A program made the translations under genes and the position numbers. The notes under the pieces are model-generated. The model saw nothing but the letters and a program-made list of their open reading frames with translations. It had not been told where the DNA came from and ran no database searches. Positions 38,303 through 48,122 of a stretch of DNA of 64,000 nt are shown here, piece after piece (position 1 is the first letter of the stretch; the number at the start of each line of letters is the position of its first letter). The stretch is taken from contig CAMDSH010000008.1 in assembly GCA_945907045.1 (NCBI GenBank), positions 38,582 through 102,581 of the forward strand, given 5' to 3'. Origin of the DNA: Rhizobium sp. Q54 (lineage in GTDB: Bacteria; Pseudomonadota; Alphaproteobacteria; Rhizobiales; Xanthobacteraceae).

Positions 38303-39416
38303 ATGAACAATCGCCAGGCGCAAGCACAGGCACAAAGCGGACAAGAAAAGCGCTATTTGCTGGCGATCAACGATCCCAAGCCGGTCGTGCATGTCGCGAC
38401 CGTCTGGCGAACCGCGGCGCAAGCGGCCACCATCGGCATCTTCTTCATTCTGTCGATTGTCGCGCTCGATCTGGCACGCGCGCTTCTCCTGCCGATCATC
38501 TCCGCTTTCGTCATCGGCCTGATGATGGGGCCGCTGGCGGCGCGCGCGCAGTTACGGCGTTCCGCCGCTCATCGCCGCGGTCGTGTTGTGGCTGCTCGTG
38601 ATCGGCGTCTTTTACGGTGTCATCGCGCTGCTCGCCGCGCCGGCACTGGACTGGATCAAGAAGGCGCCGGATATCGCCCTCAACGTGAAGGAAAAACTTC
38701 AGGTTCTCGACCAGCCGCTCGCAGCGCTGCAAAGTTTACGTAACGCCATTCTGCCACAAAATGAAAACTCCCGCATCGGATTCGATATCGCGAACTTCCT
38801 GCAACCCGCCCTCACCATCGTTACGCCGGCCATCGGGCAGATTTTCATTTTCTTCGGAACGCTGTTTTTCTTTCTGCTCGGCCACGCGCAATTGCGTCAG
38901 GTGCTTATCGCGCTGTTCGAGGAACATGAATCGCGGCTTCGCACGCTCAAAATCATCAACGATGTCGAACGCAATCTGACCAATTACCTGAGCGTCGTCG
39001 CGGTGATCAATTTCGCCGTCGGGCTGATGGCATTTTTGATCGCTTATATCGTCGGGCTGCCGAACGCCGTCGCCTGGGGCGTGCTCGGGTTCATCCTCAA
39101 TTTCATCCCCTATATCGGCGCGCTGCTGATGGAGGCCGTGCTGCTCGCGGTCGGGCTGGTGACGTTCCCGACGCTAACCGAAGCGCTCGTCGCGCCGCTT
39201 CTTTATTTCGGCTTCACCACGCTCGAAGGCCATTTCATCACGCCGAGCATCATGGGGCGGCAGCTCACGCTAAGCCCGCTCACGGTATTTCTCTCGCTGA
39301 TCTTCTGGTCGTGGCTGTGGGGGCCGATGGGCGCGTTTCTCGCGGTGCCGCTGCTCATCGTCGCGCTGGTCGCCATCAATCATCTGTTTCCGGACGACGA
39401 GCCGGCGCTTCCCTGA
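38303..39416 (+). pseudogene. AI-2E family transporter, frameshifted
   Basis: The frame from ATG 38303 encodes the family N-terminus (ATIGIFFILSIVALDLARAL, then ISAFVIGLMMGPLAARA) and then leaves register; the remainder continues in the +1 frame from about 38550 (SYGVPPLIAAVVLWLLVIGV ... to LFPDDEPALP, stop 39416). One extra base within the alternating GC run at 38537-38550 explains this. Rejoined, the protein is about 370 residues with seven to eight helices and the C-terminal GFILNFIPYIGALLMEAVL and LEGHFITPSIMGRQLTLSP signatures. Members export or import diverse solutes. Either a sequencing slip in a GC repeat or a true inactivation. Confidence 0.85.
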
Positions 39417-39420
39417 CGCC

Positions 39421-40941
39421 TTACTCTGCCGGTATCGACGTCGCCGGCGCAGTCGGCACGGTCGCGCCCGCCACCGGCGGACCTCTCAGCGGCCGCTCTT
39501 CCATTCCGATGAGGAATGCGAATCCGAAGGCGAGCACCAGCGCGGCGGTAATGAATACGAAGCGGAAGGCGTGCGCGAGTTCGGGCGCCGAGGCGGTGCG
39601 CGCCAGCGTCTCCACCGAAACTCCCGCCGCGCCGCCAAGCCCGCCGAGCACGATAGCGCCGAGCACGGCCACCACCAGCGCCGAAATCAGCGAGCGGAAG
39701 AAATTCGCAGCGCCCGTGGCAATGCCCATGAGGGGCCGCGCGACGGCGTTCTGCATGCCGACGGTCGAGATCGGGAAGATCGTCCCCAACCCGGCGCCGA
39801 TCACGCCGAGCAGCACGCATACGGCGATGACAGACGTCGATGCCGGCCAGATCGCCAGCACGCCAAGTGCGAGAATGGCGATCGCCATGCCGATCAGCGG
39901 CATACGCTTGTAATGCTCCACGTGCGTCATCGCGCGGCCGGTTACAGTCGAAGAAATCACGGTCGTGCCCATCAGCGGGATCAGCGCGAGGCCGGATTGG
40001 CTGGCGGAAAGATGCATCACGGTTTCAAAATACAGCGGCACGAAAATCGTCATGCCGACGAGCGTGCCCATGGCGCAAGCGCCCGCCAGCGTCGCGCAGC
40101 GCACCACCGCGTTGCCGAGCACCGTGAGCGGCAGGAACGGCTCTGCCGTGGCCACCAGCCGCCAGGCAAACAGTCCCCACGCCACCGCCGACCCAATGAG
40201 CAGCGCGCCGATCGGCGCCGATATCCATTCGAAACGCCGCCCGCCCCAGGTGAGCGCGAGCAGAAGCGTCACCGCGCCGCACATCATCAGCACGGCGCCG
40301 GTAAGGTCGAGTTTGTGCTTGCGCGGATGAAACGGCACGCGCTTGAGCACGATCCAGGTCATGATCAGCGCACCAAGCCCGAGCGGCACGTTGATCCAGA
40401 AGATCAGCGACCAGTGCAGATGCTCGGTCAGGAATCCGCCGAGCACCGGCCCGCCGATGGACGAGAGCGCGAACACCGCGCCGATGTAGCCCTGATAGCG
40501 GCCGCGCTCGCGCGGGGAGACGATGTCGGCGATGATCGTTTGCGAGAGCGCCATCAATCCGCCGCCGCCGATGCCCTGCAGGCCGCGCGCGAAAATCAGC
40601 GCGATCATGTTGGGCGCCAGCGCGCAGGCCACCGAGCCTGCGACGAAAATCGCAACGGCTGCGATCATCACCCCGCGGCGGCCGTGGATGTCGGAGAGCT
40701 TGCCGTACAGCGGCGTCACCGCCGTGCCGGTGAGCAGATAGGCCGTCACCACCCAGGATAGATTTTCAACGTCCGCGAAGCTGCGCCCGATGGTCGGCAG
40801 CGCGGTCGCGACGATGGTCTGGTCGAGCGCGCCGAGAAACATCGCCACCGTGATGCCGATGACGATGGCGCGGATTTCCGGATGCGTCAGCGCCTTTGTT
40901 TCAAGCGTCTTTGGTTTCGCAGCCGTTTTGGAAGGTGTCAT
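39421..40941 (-). CDS. MFS drug:H+ antiporter, DHA2 (EmrB/QacA) family
   Basis: 506 residues, about 14 helices. Motif C-like and family signatures are visible: FLGALDQTIVATALPTIGRS, the loop 2-3 motif GKLSDIHGRRGVM, and GYIGAVFALSSIGGPVLGGF (motif C). DHA2 pumps expel hydrophobic compounds by proton antiport. No EmrA-type membrane fusion partner and no regulator gene are adjacent. Convergent with the AI-2E gene with 4 bp between stops. Confidence 0.93.
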   Translation of the reverse strand: MTPSKTAAKPKTLETKALTHPEIRAIVIGITVAMFLGALDQTIVATALPTIGRSFADVENLSWVVTAYLLTGTAVTPLYGKLSDIHGRRGVMIAAVAIFVAGSVACALAPNMIALIFARGLQGIGGGGLMALSQTIIADIVSPRERGRYQGYIGAVFALSSIGGPVLGGFLTEHLHWSLIFWINVPLGLGALIMTWIVLKRVPFHPRKHKLDLTGAVLMMCGAVTLLLALTWGGRRFEWISAPIGALLIGSAVAWGLFAWRLVATAEPFLPLTVLGNAVVRCATLAGACAMGTLVGMTIFVPLYFETVMHLSASQSGLALIPLMGTTVISSTVTGRAMTHVEHYKRMPLIGMAIAILALGVLAIWPASTSVIAVCVLLGVIGAGLGTIFPISTVGMQNAVARPLMGIATGAANFFRSLISALVVAVLGAIVLGGLGGAAGVSVETLARTASAPELAHAFRFVFITAALVLAFGFAFLIGMEERPLRGPPVAGATVPTAPATSIPAE

Positions 40942-41176
40942 CTGGCTCTAGCTTTGGGAAAACGAAATCGACAATGCGAATTTCAACTCGTTAGATGGCG
41001 CAACCGTTCCACAATGACAATGGAGAGAAATGCGGGGCTGCTATGACCCCGCCGGGAGAGTTAAACCGTCGTCAATTAAAACCCGTAAAGCCGGGCATTG
41101 CTGCACAGGCCGTAAATGCTTAACCTGCTCTGAATAACGCGCATCAACAAAAATATCGCTTTAAGGGGAGGATCGC

Positions 41177-42199
41177 ATGAGCAAGTCCCGCATCACTGGC
41201 ATTACGCCCTCGCGCCGCCGTGTCATCAAGGGCGCCGCCGCGCTCGCAGCCGGCATCGCGGCGCCCGCGATATTATTCCGCGCTGGACCCGCGTTCGCCG
41301 CTTATCCGGAGCGCCCGATCCGCGTGGTGGTGGCCAACACGCCGGGCGGGCCTTCCGATATCACCGCGCGAATTCTCACAGGCGCATTGCAGGAAGCTAC
41401 CGGCAAGACATTCATCGTCGAGAACAAGGGCGGCGCCGGCGGCAACATCGGCATGGCGCATGTCGCCAACAGCGACCCCGATGGCTACACGCTGCTGCTG
41501 GCGACCAACGCGGTGTCGGTCAACGTCAGCCTCTACAACACGCTCCCTTTCGATCCGCTGAAAGACTTTGTCGGCGTATCGGAGGTGGCGGGCTCGCCCA
41601 ATACATTCGTGGTGAAGACCGACCTCGGCGTAAAGACGATGAAAGATTTCGTCGCGCTCGCCAAAGCCAATCCGGACAAGTTCAACGTCGCGACGCCGCC
41701 GATCGGCACCGCGCCGCAGCTGCAGGCCGAGGTGCTGAAAATTCGTGAAGGCCTAAGCAAGATGGCCACCGTCGTGTTCGCGGGCGGCGGCGATGCGTTG
41801 CAGGCGCTGCTGAGCGGCACCGTGCAACTCAGCTCGGGTTCGCTCCCCCCGGCGGCGCCGCACATCAAGGCCGGCACGCTGACCTGCCTTGCCGTCACCG
41901 GCGACGCGCGCTGGCCGGAGCTTCCCAACGTGCCGACCATGCTGGAGTCAGGTTACAAGGATTTCGTCTTCGCCACCGACACCGTGCTGCTGGCACCCTC
42001 GAAGACTCCGCCCGACGTGGTCAAATGGCTGGAGAAAGAGACACTCGCGGTTCTCAACAAACCCGACATGAAAGAAAAGCTGTTCAAGGCCGGCTTCCTG
42101 GTGCGGCCCAAGGGCGCCACGGACGCCATGGCGCGCGTCACCAAAGAGGTGACGATGTTCCGCGACGTCATCACGCAAGCCGGCATCAAGAAACTGTAA
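41177..42199 (+). CDS. Bug/TctC-family tripartite tricarboxylate transporter binding protein
   Basis: 340 residues, ATG 41177 with GGGGAGGA upstream. The leader has a twin-arginine pattern (SRRRVIKGAAALAAGIAAPA ... AFA). Mature family motifs are YPERPIRVVVANTPGGPSD, ENKGGAGGNIGMAHVANSDP and FDPLKDFVGVSEVAG. Bug proteins capture carboxylates or aromatic acids in the periplasm. No TctA/TctB permease lies in the window. It opens a two-gene unit with an enolase-superfamily enzyme 18 bp downstream, which hints that the ligand is that enzyme's substrate. Confidence 0.92.
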   Translation: MSKSRITGITPSRRRVIKGAAALAAGIAAPAILFRAGPAFAAYPERPIRVVVANTPGGPSDITARILTGALQEATGKTFIVENKGGAGGNIGMAHVANSDPDGYTLLLATNAVSVNVSLYNTLPFDPLKDFVGVSEVAGSPNTFVVKTDLGVKTMKDFVALAKANPDKFNVATPPIGTAPQLQAEVLKIREGLSKMATVVFAGGGDALQALLSGTVQLSSGSLPPAAPHIKAGTLTCLAVTGDARWPELPNVPTMLESGYKDFVFATDTVLLAPSKTPPDVVKWLEKETLAVLNKPDMKEKLFKAGFLVRPKGATDAMARVTKEVTMFRDVITQAGIKKL

Positions 42200-42217
42200 G
42201 CGGCATCGGGGCTGATT

Positions 42218-43339
42218 GTGATCGTCAGAAAAATCGAGCCGATTGCGATCAGCCTTCCCATGCTCAAGCCCGTCATCATGGCGGGCGAGGAAGTGCGCGC
42301 GGCCGACAACGTGTTGCTTCGGATCGAAGCGGACAATGGGCTGTTTGGATGGGGCGAAGCCGCCTCAGCGCCGGTCATGACCGGCGAAACAATCGAGAGC
42401 ATGCTCAGCGCCGTGCATTATCTCGCGCCCGTGCTGATCGGCCGCGAGGCGGGCGACATCGAGGGCGCGCGCGCCGCCATGCACGGACGGATGTACGGCA
42501 ACCACGGCGCCAAGGCGGCCATCGAAATCGCATTGCACGATCTTGTCGGCAAGGCATCAGGTCAGCCGGTACATGCGCTGCTCGGCAAGAGGCGCCGCAG
42601 CCGCATGGCGCTGCTCGGCGTCATAGGCGGCGGCGATTACGACGGCGACTTGCGCGACGCCGAAAAGAAAAAGAGCAGCGGCTTTACCGCCTACAAGATC
42701 AAGGTCGGCATCGATACGCCCGCGCGCGACGCCGAGCGCACCCGCGCGATTTGCAAAATTCTCGGCCAGGGCAGCCTGATTTCCGCCGACGCCAATCAGG
42801 GCTTCGATACCGCGCAGGCAATTGAATTCGTGCGCGCGGTAACGGGAAGTGGGCTCGATTTCTTCGAGCAGCCCGTCGCATCCGACGATCTCGACGGCAT
42901 GGCCGCGGTCGCGGCGGCAAGCGGCATTGCCATCGGGAGCGATGAGGGCATCCACGGCCTCGACGACATCCGCCGCCATCACGAGGCTAAGGCCGCGCGC
43001 GGCGTCAGCCTGAAAGCCATCAAGCTCGGCGGCATTCGCGCGGTCGCGCAAGCCGGAGTATTGTGCGGCGAACTCGGAATGAGCGTGAATATTTCCTGCA
43101 AGACCGGCGAGTCGAGCATCGCTTGCGCCGCCGCGCTGCACGTCGCGTCGGTCATTCCGAATATCGACTGGGGCCTGACGCTGACCAACGCCAGCCTCGG
43201 CGAGGACGTAACCGCGCATCCGGTTCGCAGCGAAAAGGGTCACGCCGAGGTGCTTGAGCGTCCTGGCCTCGGCATCGATGTCGATGAAGACCGCGTACGG
43301 CGGCATCGCATCGGCGCGGTCAAGCGGCACGTCGCGTAA
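42218..43339 (+). CDS. Mandelate racemase/muconate lactonizing enzyme family protein
   Basis: 373 residues, GTG start 42218. The capping domain begins IVRKIEPIAISLPMLKPVIM; the barrel shows the base Lys pair in YKIKVGI, metal ligands in ADANQGF, FEQPV and GSDEG, and the second base region SLKAIKLGG, the muconate-lactonizing subgroup arrangement. Reaction on a carboxylate with an abstractable alpha-proton is expected; the exact substrate is unknown. Cotranscribed with the Bug binding protein and facing the amidohydrolase, suggesting one catabolic route. Confidence 0.9.
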   Translation: MIVRKIEPIAISLPMLKPVIMAGEEVRAADNVLLRIEADNGLFGWGEAASAPVMTGETIESMLSAVHYLAPVLIGREAGDIEGARAAMHGRMYGNHGAKAAIEIALHDLVGKASGQPVHALLGKRRRSRMALLGVIGGGDYDGDLRDAEKKKSSGFTAYKIKVGIDTPARDAERTRAICKILGQGSLISADANQGFDTAQAIEFVRAVTGSGLDFFEQPVASDDLDGMAAVAAASGIAIGSDEGIHGLDDIRRHHEAKAARGVSLKAIKLGGIRAVAQAGVLCGELGMSVNISCKTGESSIACAAALHVASVIPNIDWGLTLTNASLGEDVTAHPVRSEKGHAEVLERPGLGIDVDEDRVRRHRIGAVKRHVA

Positions 43340-43345
43340 CGCGCT

Positions 43346-44236
43346 TTAGGTGAAATCAAAAACCTTCGCCGGATTGTCCACCAGCATCAGCTGGCGCGCG
43401 CGTGCGGTAGGCGCGATCTCCTCGATCATATCAACCAGCACGCCGTCGTCCGGCACATAGCCGCCGTGCGTATTGGGATGCGGAAAATCGGTTCCCCACA
43501 CCACGCGCTCCGGCGCCTGCTCTGCAAGAATACGCGCGAGCGCCACCGCATCGCGAAACGGCGGCGGCTGCTTCGACACGCGGTCGATGCCGCTCAGCTT
43601 CACCCAGACATTGCCGCCATCGAGCAGCGCGCGCAGCGTTTTGAATGCCTCGCCGTCCGCGCCTTCGCTCACATCGACACGCGCGATATGGTCAATCACC
43701 ACCGGCGCCTTGATCGAGCGGATGAGATCGAGAACGGCAAGCAGGTCCTTGCCGGTGACATGAATGGCGATATGCCAGCCGAACGGTGCGACCAGCGCCA
43801 GGATCGTTCGGATTTCATCCGGCGTCTGCGAGGGGCCGAGATGGGGGAGAAAATGCAAGCGCACGCCGCGCATGCCGGCCCCGTGCAATTTCACCACCTC
43901 CGCTTTCGGCGTATCCGGCGAGAGCAGCGCAACGCCGCGGCAGCGCCCCGGCCAGGCCTTGAGCGCATCGAGCACCGCGGAGTGATCGGTGCCGTGGCAG
44001 GACGACTGAACGATCAATGTGCGTTCGAAACCGAGAAAATCGTGCAACGCGCGCAGGCGCTCCTTCGGCGCGTCGTGCGGCGTGAAGGTGCGCTTCGGCG
44101 CGTAAGGAAAACGCGCATGCGGCCCGAAGATATGACAATGAGAGTCGCAAGCCAGCGGCGGTAATTTCAATTTTGGCTTGCTGGGATGCTCGACCGGCGG
44201 CGGGCACGTCGGTTCAAGACTGATATCGCTTGTCAT
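43346..44236 (-). CDS. Amidohydrolase family protein (2-pyrone-4,6-dicarboxylate lactonase-like)
   Basis: 296 residues. The TIM-barrel metal motif DSHCHIFGPHARFPYAPKR, LHFLPHLG, IDHIARVD and WGTDFPHPNTHG fit the LigI-like COG3618 amidohydrolases that open lactones of aromatic or dicarboxylate catabolism. It is the last of three minus-strand genes (Bug protein, SDR, this) and is convergent with the enolase-type enzyme, 6 bp apart. Substrate is not determined. Confidence 0.9.
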   Translation of the reverse strand: MTSDISLEPTCPPPVEHPSKPKLKLPPLACDSHCHIFGPHARFPYAPKRTFTPHDAPKERLRALHDFLGFERTLIVQSSCHGTDHSAVLDALKAWPGRCRGVALLSPDTPKAEVVKLHGAGMRGVRLHFLPHLGPSQTPDEIRTILALVAPFGWHIAIHVTGKDLLAVLDLIRSIKAPVVIDHIARVDVSEGADGEAFKTLRALLDGGNVWVKLSGIDRVSKQPPPFRDAVALARILAEQAPERVVWGTDFPHPNTHGGYVPDDGVLVDMIEEIAPTARARQLMLVDNPAKVFDFT

Positions 44237-44248
44237 GCCGCGCTCACC

Positions 44249-45049
44249 TCAATCGCAGCGCGCGCTCATGCCACCATCAACGACGATCTCGGTGCCGGTA
44301 ATGAAGCGAGCCTCGTCGGACGCGAGAAACAGCACCGCCTGAGCGGTGTCGCGTCCGTCACCGGCGAAACCGAGCGGAATGCGCGCGACGCGCTGCTTGA
44401 GCAACTCCGCGACGTCGCCACCCGCGCGCTGGCGCGCCAGCCGCGCTTCCACCATCGGCGTATGCATCTGCCCCGGAACTACCGTGTTCACCCGCACGCC
44501 CTTGCCGCCATATTGCACGGCGACGACGCGGGAAAACTGGATCACGCCCGCCTTGGAGGATGCGTAACCAACCTGCGCCGAACCGGTCCAGCGAATGCCC
44601 GATGTCGAAGCGACATTCACAATCGCGCCGGCGCGCTGCGCTTCCATAATCGGCAGCACATGCTTGCAGGCGAGATAGACGCTTTTGAGATTGAAATCGA
44701 TCTGCGCGTCCCAGTCTTTTTCCGCGAGTTCAACCGGCCCGCCTTTGGCCGAGCCGCCGACATTATTCACCAGCACGTCGATGCGGCCGTACGCCTTGGC
44801 GCAGGCGGCAACCATGGCGACGACGCTGCCGTTGTCGGTGACATCGCACTCGTGCGTCTTGATCGAGTTTGCGTGCTCGCCCGCGCGCTCCAGCGTCTCC
44901 GCCATCGCCGCGGCGGATTTATCGACCGCGAAAACTTTCGCGCCTTCCTGAGCGAACAGCACGGCGGCGGCGCGGCCATTGCCCCAGCCGGGGCCGACGC
45001 TGCCCGCTCCGGCTATGATCGCGACTTTTCCGGCCAGCCGTCCGGGCAT
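44249..45049 (-). CDS. Short-chain dehydrogenase/reductase
   Basis: 266 residues from ATG 45049, with GGAAG six bases upstream; a longer frame upstream is not conserved. Classical SDR motifs: cofactor loop AGAGSVGPGWGNGRA, DVTD, NNVGG, catalytic Ser in NVASTSG, and YASSK with Tyr/Lys; the end IVVDGGMSARCD is typical. NAD(P)-linked oxidation of a hydroxyl in the same pathway as its neighbours is likely. The cofactor loop is longer than the usual TGxxxGIG. Confidence 0.93.
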   Translation of the reverse strand: MPGRLAGKVAIIAGAGSVGPGWGNGRAAAVLFAQEGAKVFAVDKSAAAMAETLERAGEHANSIKTHECDVTDNGSVVAMVAACAKAYGRIDVLVNNVGGSAKGGPVELAEKDWDAQIDFNLKSVYLACKHVLPIMEAQRAGAIVNVASTSGIRWTGSAQVGYASSKAGVIQFSRVVAVQYGGKGVRVNTVVPGQMHTPMVEARLARQRAGGDVAELLKQRVARIPLGFAGDGRDTAQAVLFLASDEARFITGTEIVVDGGMSARCD

Positions 45050-45071
45050 GTTCAGCTTCCGCGCGCTTAAC

Positions 45072-46040
45072 TCAATTCGGCTTGATGCCCGCAGCCTGCA
45101 CCACCTTGCCCCATTTGACGATTTCACTGCGGATGAAAGCGCCGAACTGCTCCGGCGTGCCGCCCGACAAAATCGCGCCCTGGCTCGCAAGCTTCTCGAT
45201 CACTTCCGGGCTGCGCATCGCTTCAAGCGTCGCGCTGTTGAGCTTGGCGACAATCGCCTTCGGCGTTTTCGCGGGCGCGACCATGCCGTACCAGTTCTCG
45301 GTCTGGATATCCGGCATACCGACTTCCACGGTAGTCGGCACGTCTTTCAGCGCCGCGACGCGCTGCATGGTGCCGATCGCGATCGGCTTGAGTTTTCCTG
45401 CCGCCACCTGCGGGAGCAAAATCGGCAGATCGAGGAACACCATCTGCACTTGCTGCCCGAGCAGATCATTCACCGCAGGCGCAGCTCCGCGATAGGGAAC
45501 GTGCACGATGTCGATCTTGGCCGTGAGCTTGAACAACTCGCCTGCCAGATGCGGCATGCTGCCGGGGCCGGACGACGCAAAATTGAGTTTACCCGGCTGC
45601 GCTTTTGCAAGCGCCACCAGTTCCTTCATGTTCGAGGCCGGCACGCTGGTGGCAACCACCAGCATTTCCGGCACCTTCGCGACAAGAGTCACCGGCTCGA
45701 AATCCTTGAGCGGATCGTAGGGAATTTTCTCCTGCAGGCTGGAGCTGATCGCGAGCGCGCCGGCGCTGCTGATGGCAATGGTGTAGCCATCGGGTTCGGC
45801 TTTTGCGACAGCGTCGGTGCCGAGCACGCCGCCCGCCCCGCCGCGATTGTCGATCAGCACCGGCTGCTTGAGGATTTCCGACATGCGCTGGCCGACGACG
45901 CGGGCGATGATGTCGTTCGGGCCGCCGGGCGGGAACGGGACGATCAGCTTGATCGGCTTGCTGGGAAATTCCTGCGCTATCGCGGCGCTCATCACCAGCA
46001 GCAGGCTAAAGCTTAAAACGCTCCGCAGCAGACCTCGCAT
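45072..46040 (-). CDS. Bug/TctC-family binding protein, second copy
   Basis: 322 residues from ATG 46040, which has GGGGAGG six bases upstream; an ATG at 46046 would place the same site too close. Sec signal peptide (LLRSVLSFSLLLVMSAAIAQ), then EFPSKPIKLIVPFPPGGPND, DNRGGAGGVLGTDAVAKAEP and YDPLKDFEPVTLVAK. It leads a minus-strand unit with the SDR (22 bp downstream) and amidohydrolase. Distinct in sequence from the Bug protein at 41177. Confidence 0.93.
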   Translation of the reverse strand: MRGLLRSVLSFSLLLVMSAAIAQEFPSKPIKLIVPFPPGGPNDIIARVVGQRMSEILKQPVLIDNRGGAGGVLGTDAVAKAEPDGYTIAISSAGALAISSSLQEKIPYDPLKDFEPVTLVAKVPEMLVVATSVPASNMKELVALAKAQPGKLNFASSGPGSMPHLAGELFKLTAKIDIVHVPYRGAAPAVNDLLGQQVQMVFLDLPILLPQVAAGKLKPIAIGTMQRVAALKDVPTTVEVGMPDIQTENWYGMVAPAKTPKAIVAKLNSATLEAMRSPEVIEKLASQGAILSGGTPEQFGAFIRSEIVKWGKVVQAAGIKPN

Positions 46041-46194
46041 AACCATCCTCCCCGTCTCTTTTTATGCGCCGTTGAAAATGCGCTCTATGCCCATTGTGGC
46101 CCACCGCGCCGGATTTGACAAAAACCTTCTATGGGCCGCACACCCCTCTCGTTAGAGACGCAATCCCCTCACCCTTCGGCACTCCCGGCACATT

Positions 46195-48009
46195 ATGGCT
46201 CCTCCTCTCGTCCAGCTTTCCGGCATTTCACTCACCTTTGGCGGCACACCGCTGCTTGAGGGCACGGAGCTGTCGGTCTCGCAGGGAGAGCGGGTGTGCC
46301 TCGTTGGCCGCAACGGCTCGGGCAAATCGACGTTGCTGAAAATCGCCGCAGGGCTGATCGAGCCCGACGCCGGCAGCCGCTTCGTGCAGCCCGGCACGAC
46401 GATCCGCTATCTCCCGCAGGAGCCGGACCTCTCCGGCCACGCGACCACGTTGTCTTACGTCGAGGCAGGCCTCGGGCCGCATGACGACGCGCATCAGGCC
46501 AAGCAGCTTTTGCATCAGCTTGGGCTGAGCGGCGAGGAAAATCCCGCGCAGCTTTCGGGCGGCGAAGCGCGCCGCGCGGCGCTTGCCCGCGCCCTCGCCC
46601 CCGAGCCGGATATTTTGCTGCTGGACGAACCCACCAACCATCTCGATCTCACAACCATCGAATGGCTGGAAGCCGAACTCAACTCGCGCCGCGCGGCGCT
46701 CATTCTTATCAGCCACGATCGCCGTTTCCTCGAAACTCTGGCGCGCACCACCATCTGGCTCGACCGGGGAAAAACACGGCGGATCGATCTCGGCTTCGGC
46801 GCATTCGAGAACTGGCGCGACGAGACGCTGGCGCAGGAAGAGATCGACCAGCACAAGCTCGACCGCAAGATCGAGGCCGAGCAGCACTGGTTGCGTTATG
46901 GCGTGAGCGGGCGGCGCAAGCGCAATGTCCGCCGCCTCTCCGATTTGCAGGCGCTGCGGCAGACGCGGCGCGACTATCGCGGCAGCACCGGCAAGGCCGT
47001 CATCGCGGCGGCGCAGGCGGACAAATCCGGCAGCCTCGTCATCGAGGCGCAGGAAATTTCCAAGGCTTTCGAAACAAGACCCATCGTCAAGGATTTTTCC
47101 ATCCGCGTCATGCGCGGCGACCGCATCGGCATCGTCGGCCCCAACGGCAGCGGCAAGACCACGCTCATCAATCTCCTCACCGGCGTAATGCCGCCCGACA
47201 GCGGCACGGTCCGGCTCGGCGCAAATTTGCAGATGGCGACGCTCGATCAGGGCCGCGAAAGCCTCAATCCGAACTGGACATTGAGCGAAGCCCTTACCGG
47301 CGGCGAAGGCGACACTGTTTCCATCGGCGGCAAGCAGAAGCACGTCATCGGCTACATGCGCGACTTTCTCTTTGCGCCGGAGCAGGCACGCACGCCCTTG
47401 CGGGTTCTCTCCGGCGGCGAGCGCGGGCGCATCACGCTGGCGCGCGCGCTGGCAAAACCCTCGAACGTGCTGGTGCTGGACGAGCCGACCAACGATCTCG
47501 ATCTCGAAACCCTTGACGTGCTGGAGGAAATGCTCGGCGACTATGCCGGCACGGTCATCCTCATCAGCCATGACCGCGATTTCCTCGATCGCGTCGTCAA
47601 CGCGGTGGTCGCGCCGGAAGGCGGCGGCGAATGGATCGAATATGCCGGCGGCTACACCGACATGCTGGCGCAGCGCACGGGCGACATCTCGCGCCGGTCC
47701 GTGGGCGCGCGCAAAGCCACTGAAAGCAAGCCGCCCCCGCCCTCCGCCGCGCCGAAAGCCGGCAAACGGCGCTTGAGCCCGCACGAGCAGCACGCGCTCA
47801 AGGATTTGCCCAAGCGCATCGCCAGGCTGGAAGCCAGCATCCGCACCCTGCAGGCCAGGCTCGACGAACCGGGCTTCTACACGCGCGACCGCGAGGCCTT
47901 CACGAACGCCTCCACCTCGCTCGCCGCCGCGCAGGCGGAACTAACCACTGCCGAGCAACAATGGCTGGAGCTGGAAATCCTGCGCGAGAGCATCGGCGGC
48001 GCGCAGTAA
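46195..48009 (+). CDS. uup: ABC-F family ATPase Uup
   Basis: 604 residues, two ABC domains in one chain and no membrane helices. Walker A GRNGSGKSTLL and GPNGSGKTTLI; signatures LSGGEARRAALAR and LSGGERGRITLAR; Walker B LLLDEPTNHLDL and LVLDEPTNDLDL. A coiled-coil C-terminal domain (about 520-600, ALKDLPKRIARLEASIRTLQ) identifies Uup rather than other ABC-F types. It acts on ribosomes or branched DNA. The start follows homologues (PPLVQLSGISLTFGG). Confidence 0.92.
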   Translation: MAPPLVQLSGISLTFGGTPLLEGTELSVSQGERVCLVGRNGSGKSTLLKIAAGLIEPDAGSRFVQPGTTIRYLPQEPDLSGHATTLSYVEAGLGPHDDAHQAKQLLHQLGLSGEENPAQLSGGEARRAALARALAPEPDILLLDEPTNHLDLTTIEWLEAELNSRRAALILISHDRRFLETLARTTIWLDRGKTRRIDLGFGAFENWRDETLAQEEIDQHKLDRKIEAEQHWLRYGVSGRRKRNVRRLSDLQALRQTRRDYRGSTGKAVIAAAQADKSGSLVIEAQEISKAFETRPIVKDFSIRVMRGDRIGIVGPNGSGKTTLINLLTGVMPPDSGTVRLGANLQMATLDQGRESLNPNWTLSEALTGGEGDTVSIGGKQKHVIGYMRDFLFAPEQARTPLRVLSGGERGRITLARALAKPSNVLVLDEPTNDLDLETLDVLEEMLGDYAGTVILISHDRDFLDRVVNAVVAPEGGGEWIEYAGGYTDMLAQRTGDISRRSVGARKATESKPPPPSAAPKAGKRRLSPHEQHALKDLPKRIARLEASIRTLQARLDEPGFYTRDREAFTNASTSLAAAQAELTTAEQQWLELEILRESIGGAQ

Positions 48010-48122
48010 CAAGGCGGCGCTGCCTGCGCGGAAGATTTCCACAATCGCCGCCATCGGGCCCTGCGGCTATGGCGCACCGGCGCAGGCTGTGTAATTCCTT
48101 CTTTTATATTTTAGAGGGTGAC

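Noticed and set aside
46228..47793. 521-codon open frame on the minus strand
   Set aside because: Antisense to uup, which has complete paired ABC motifs.
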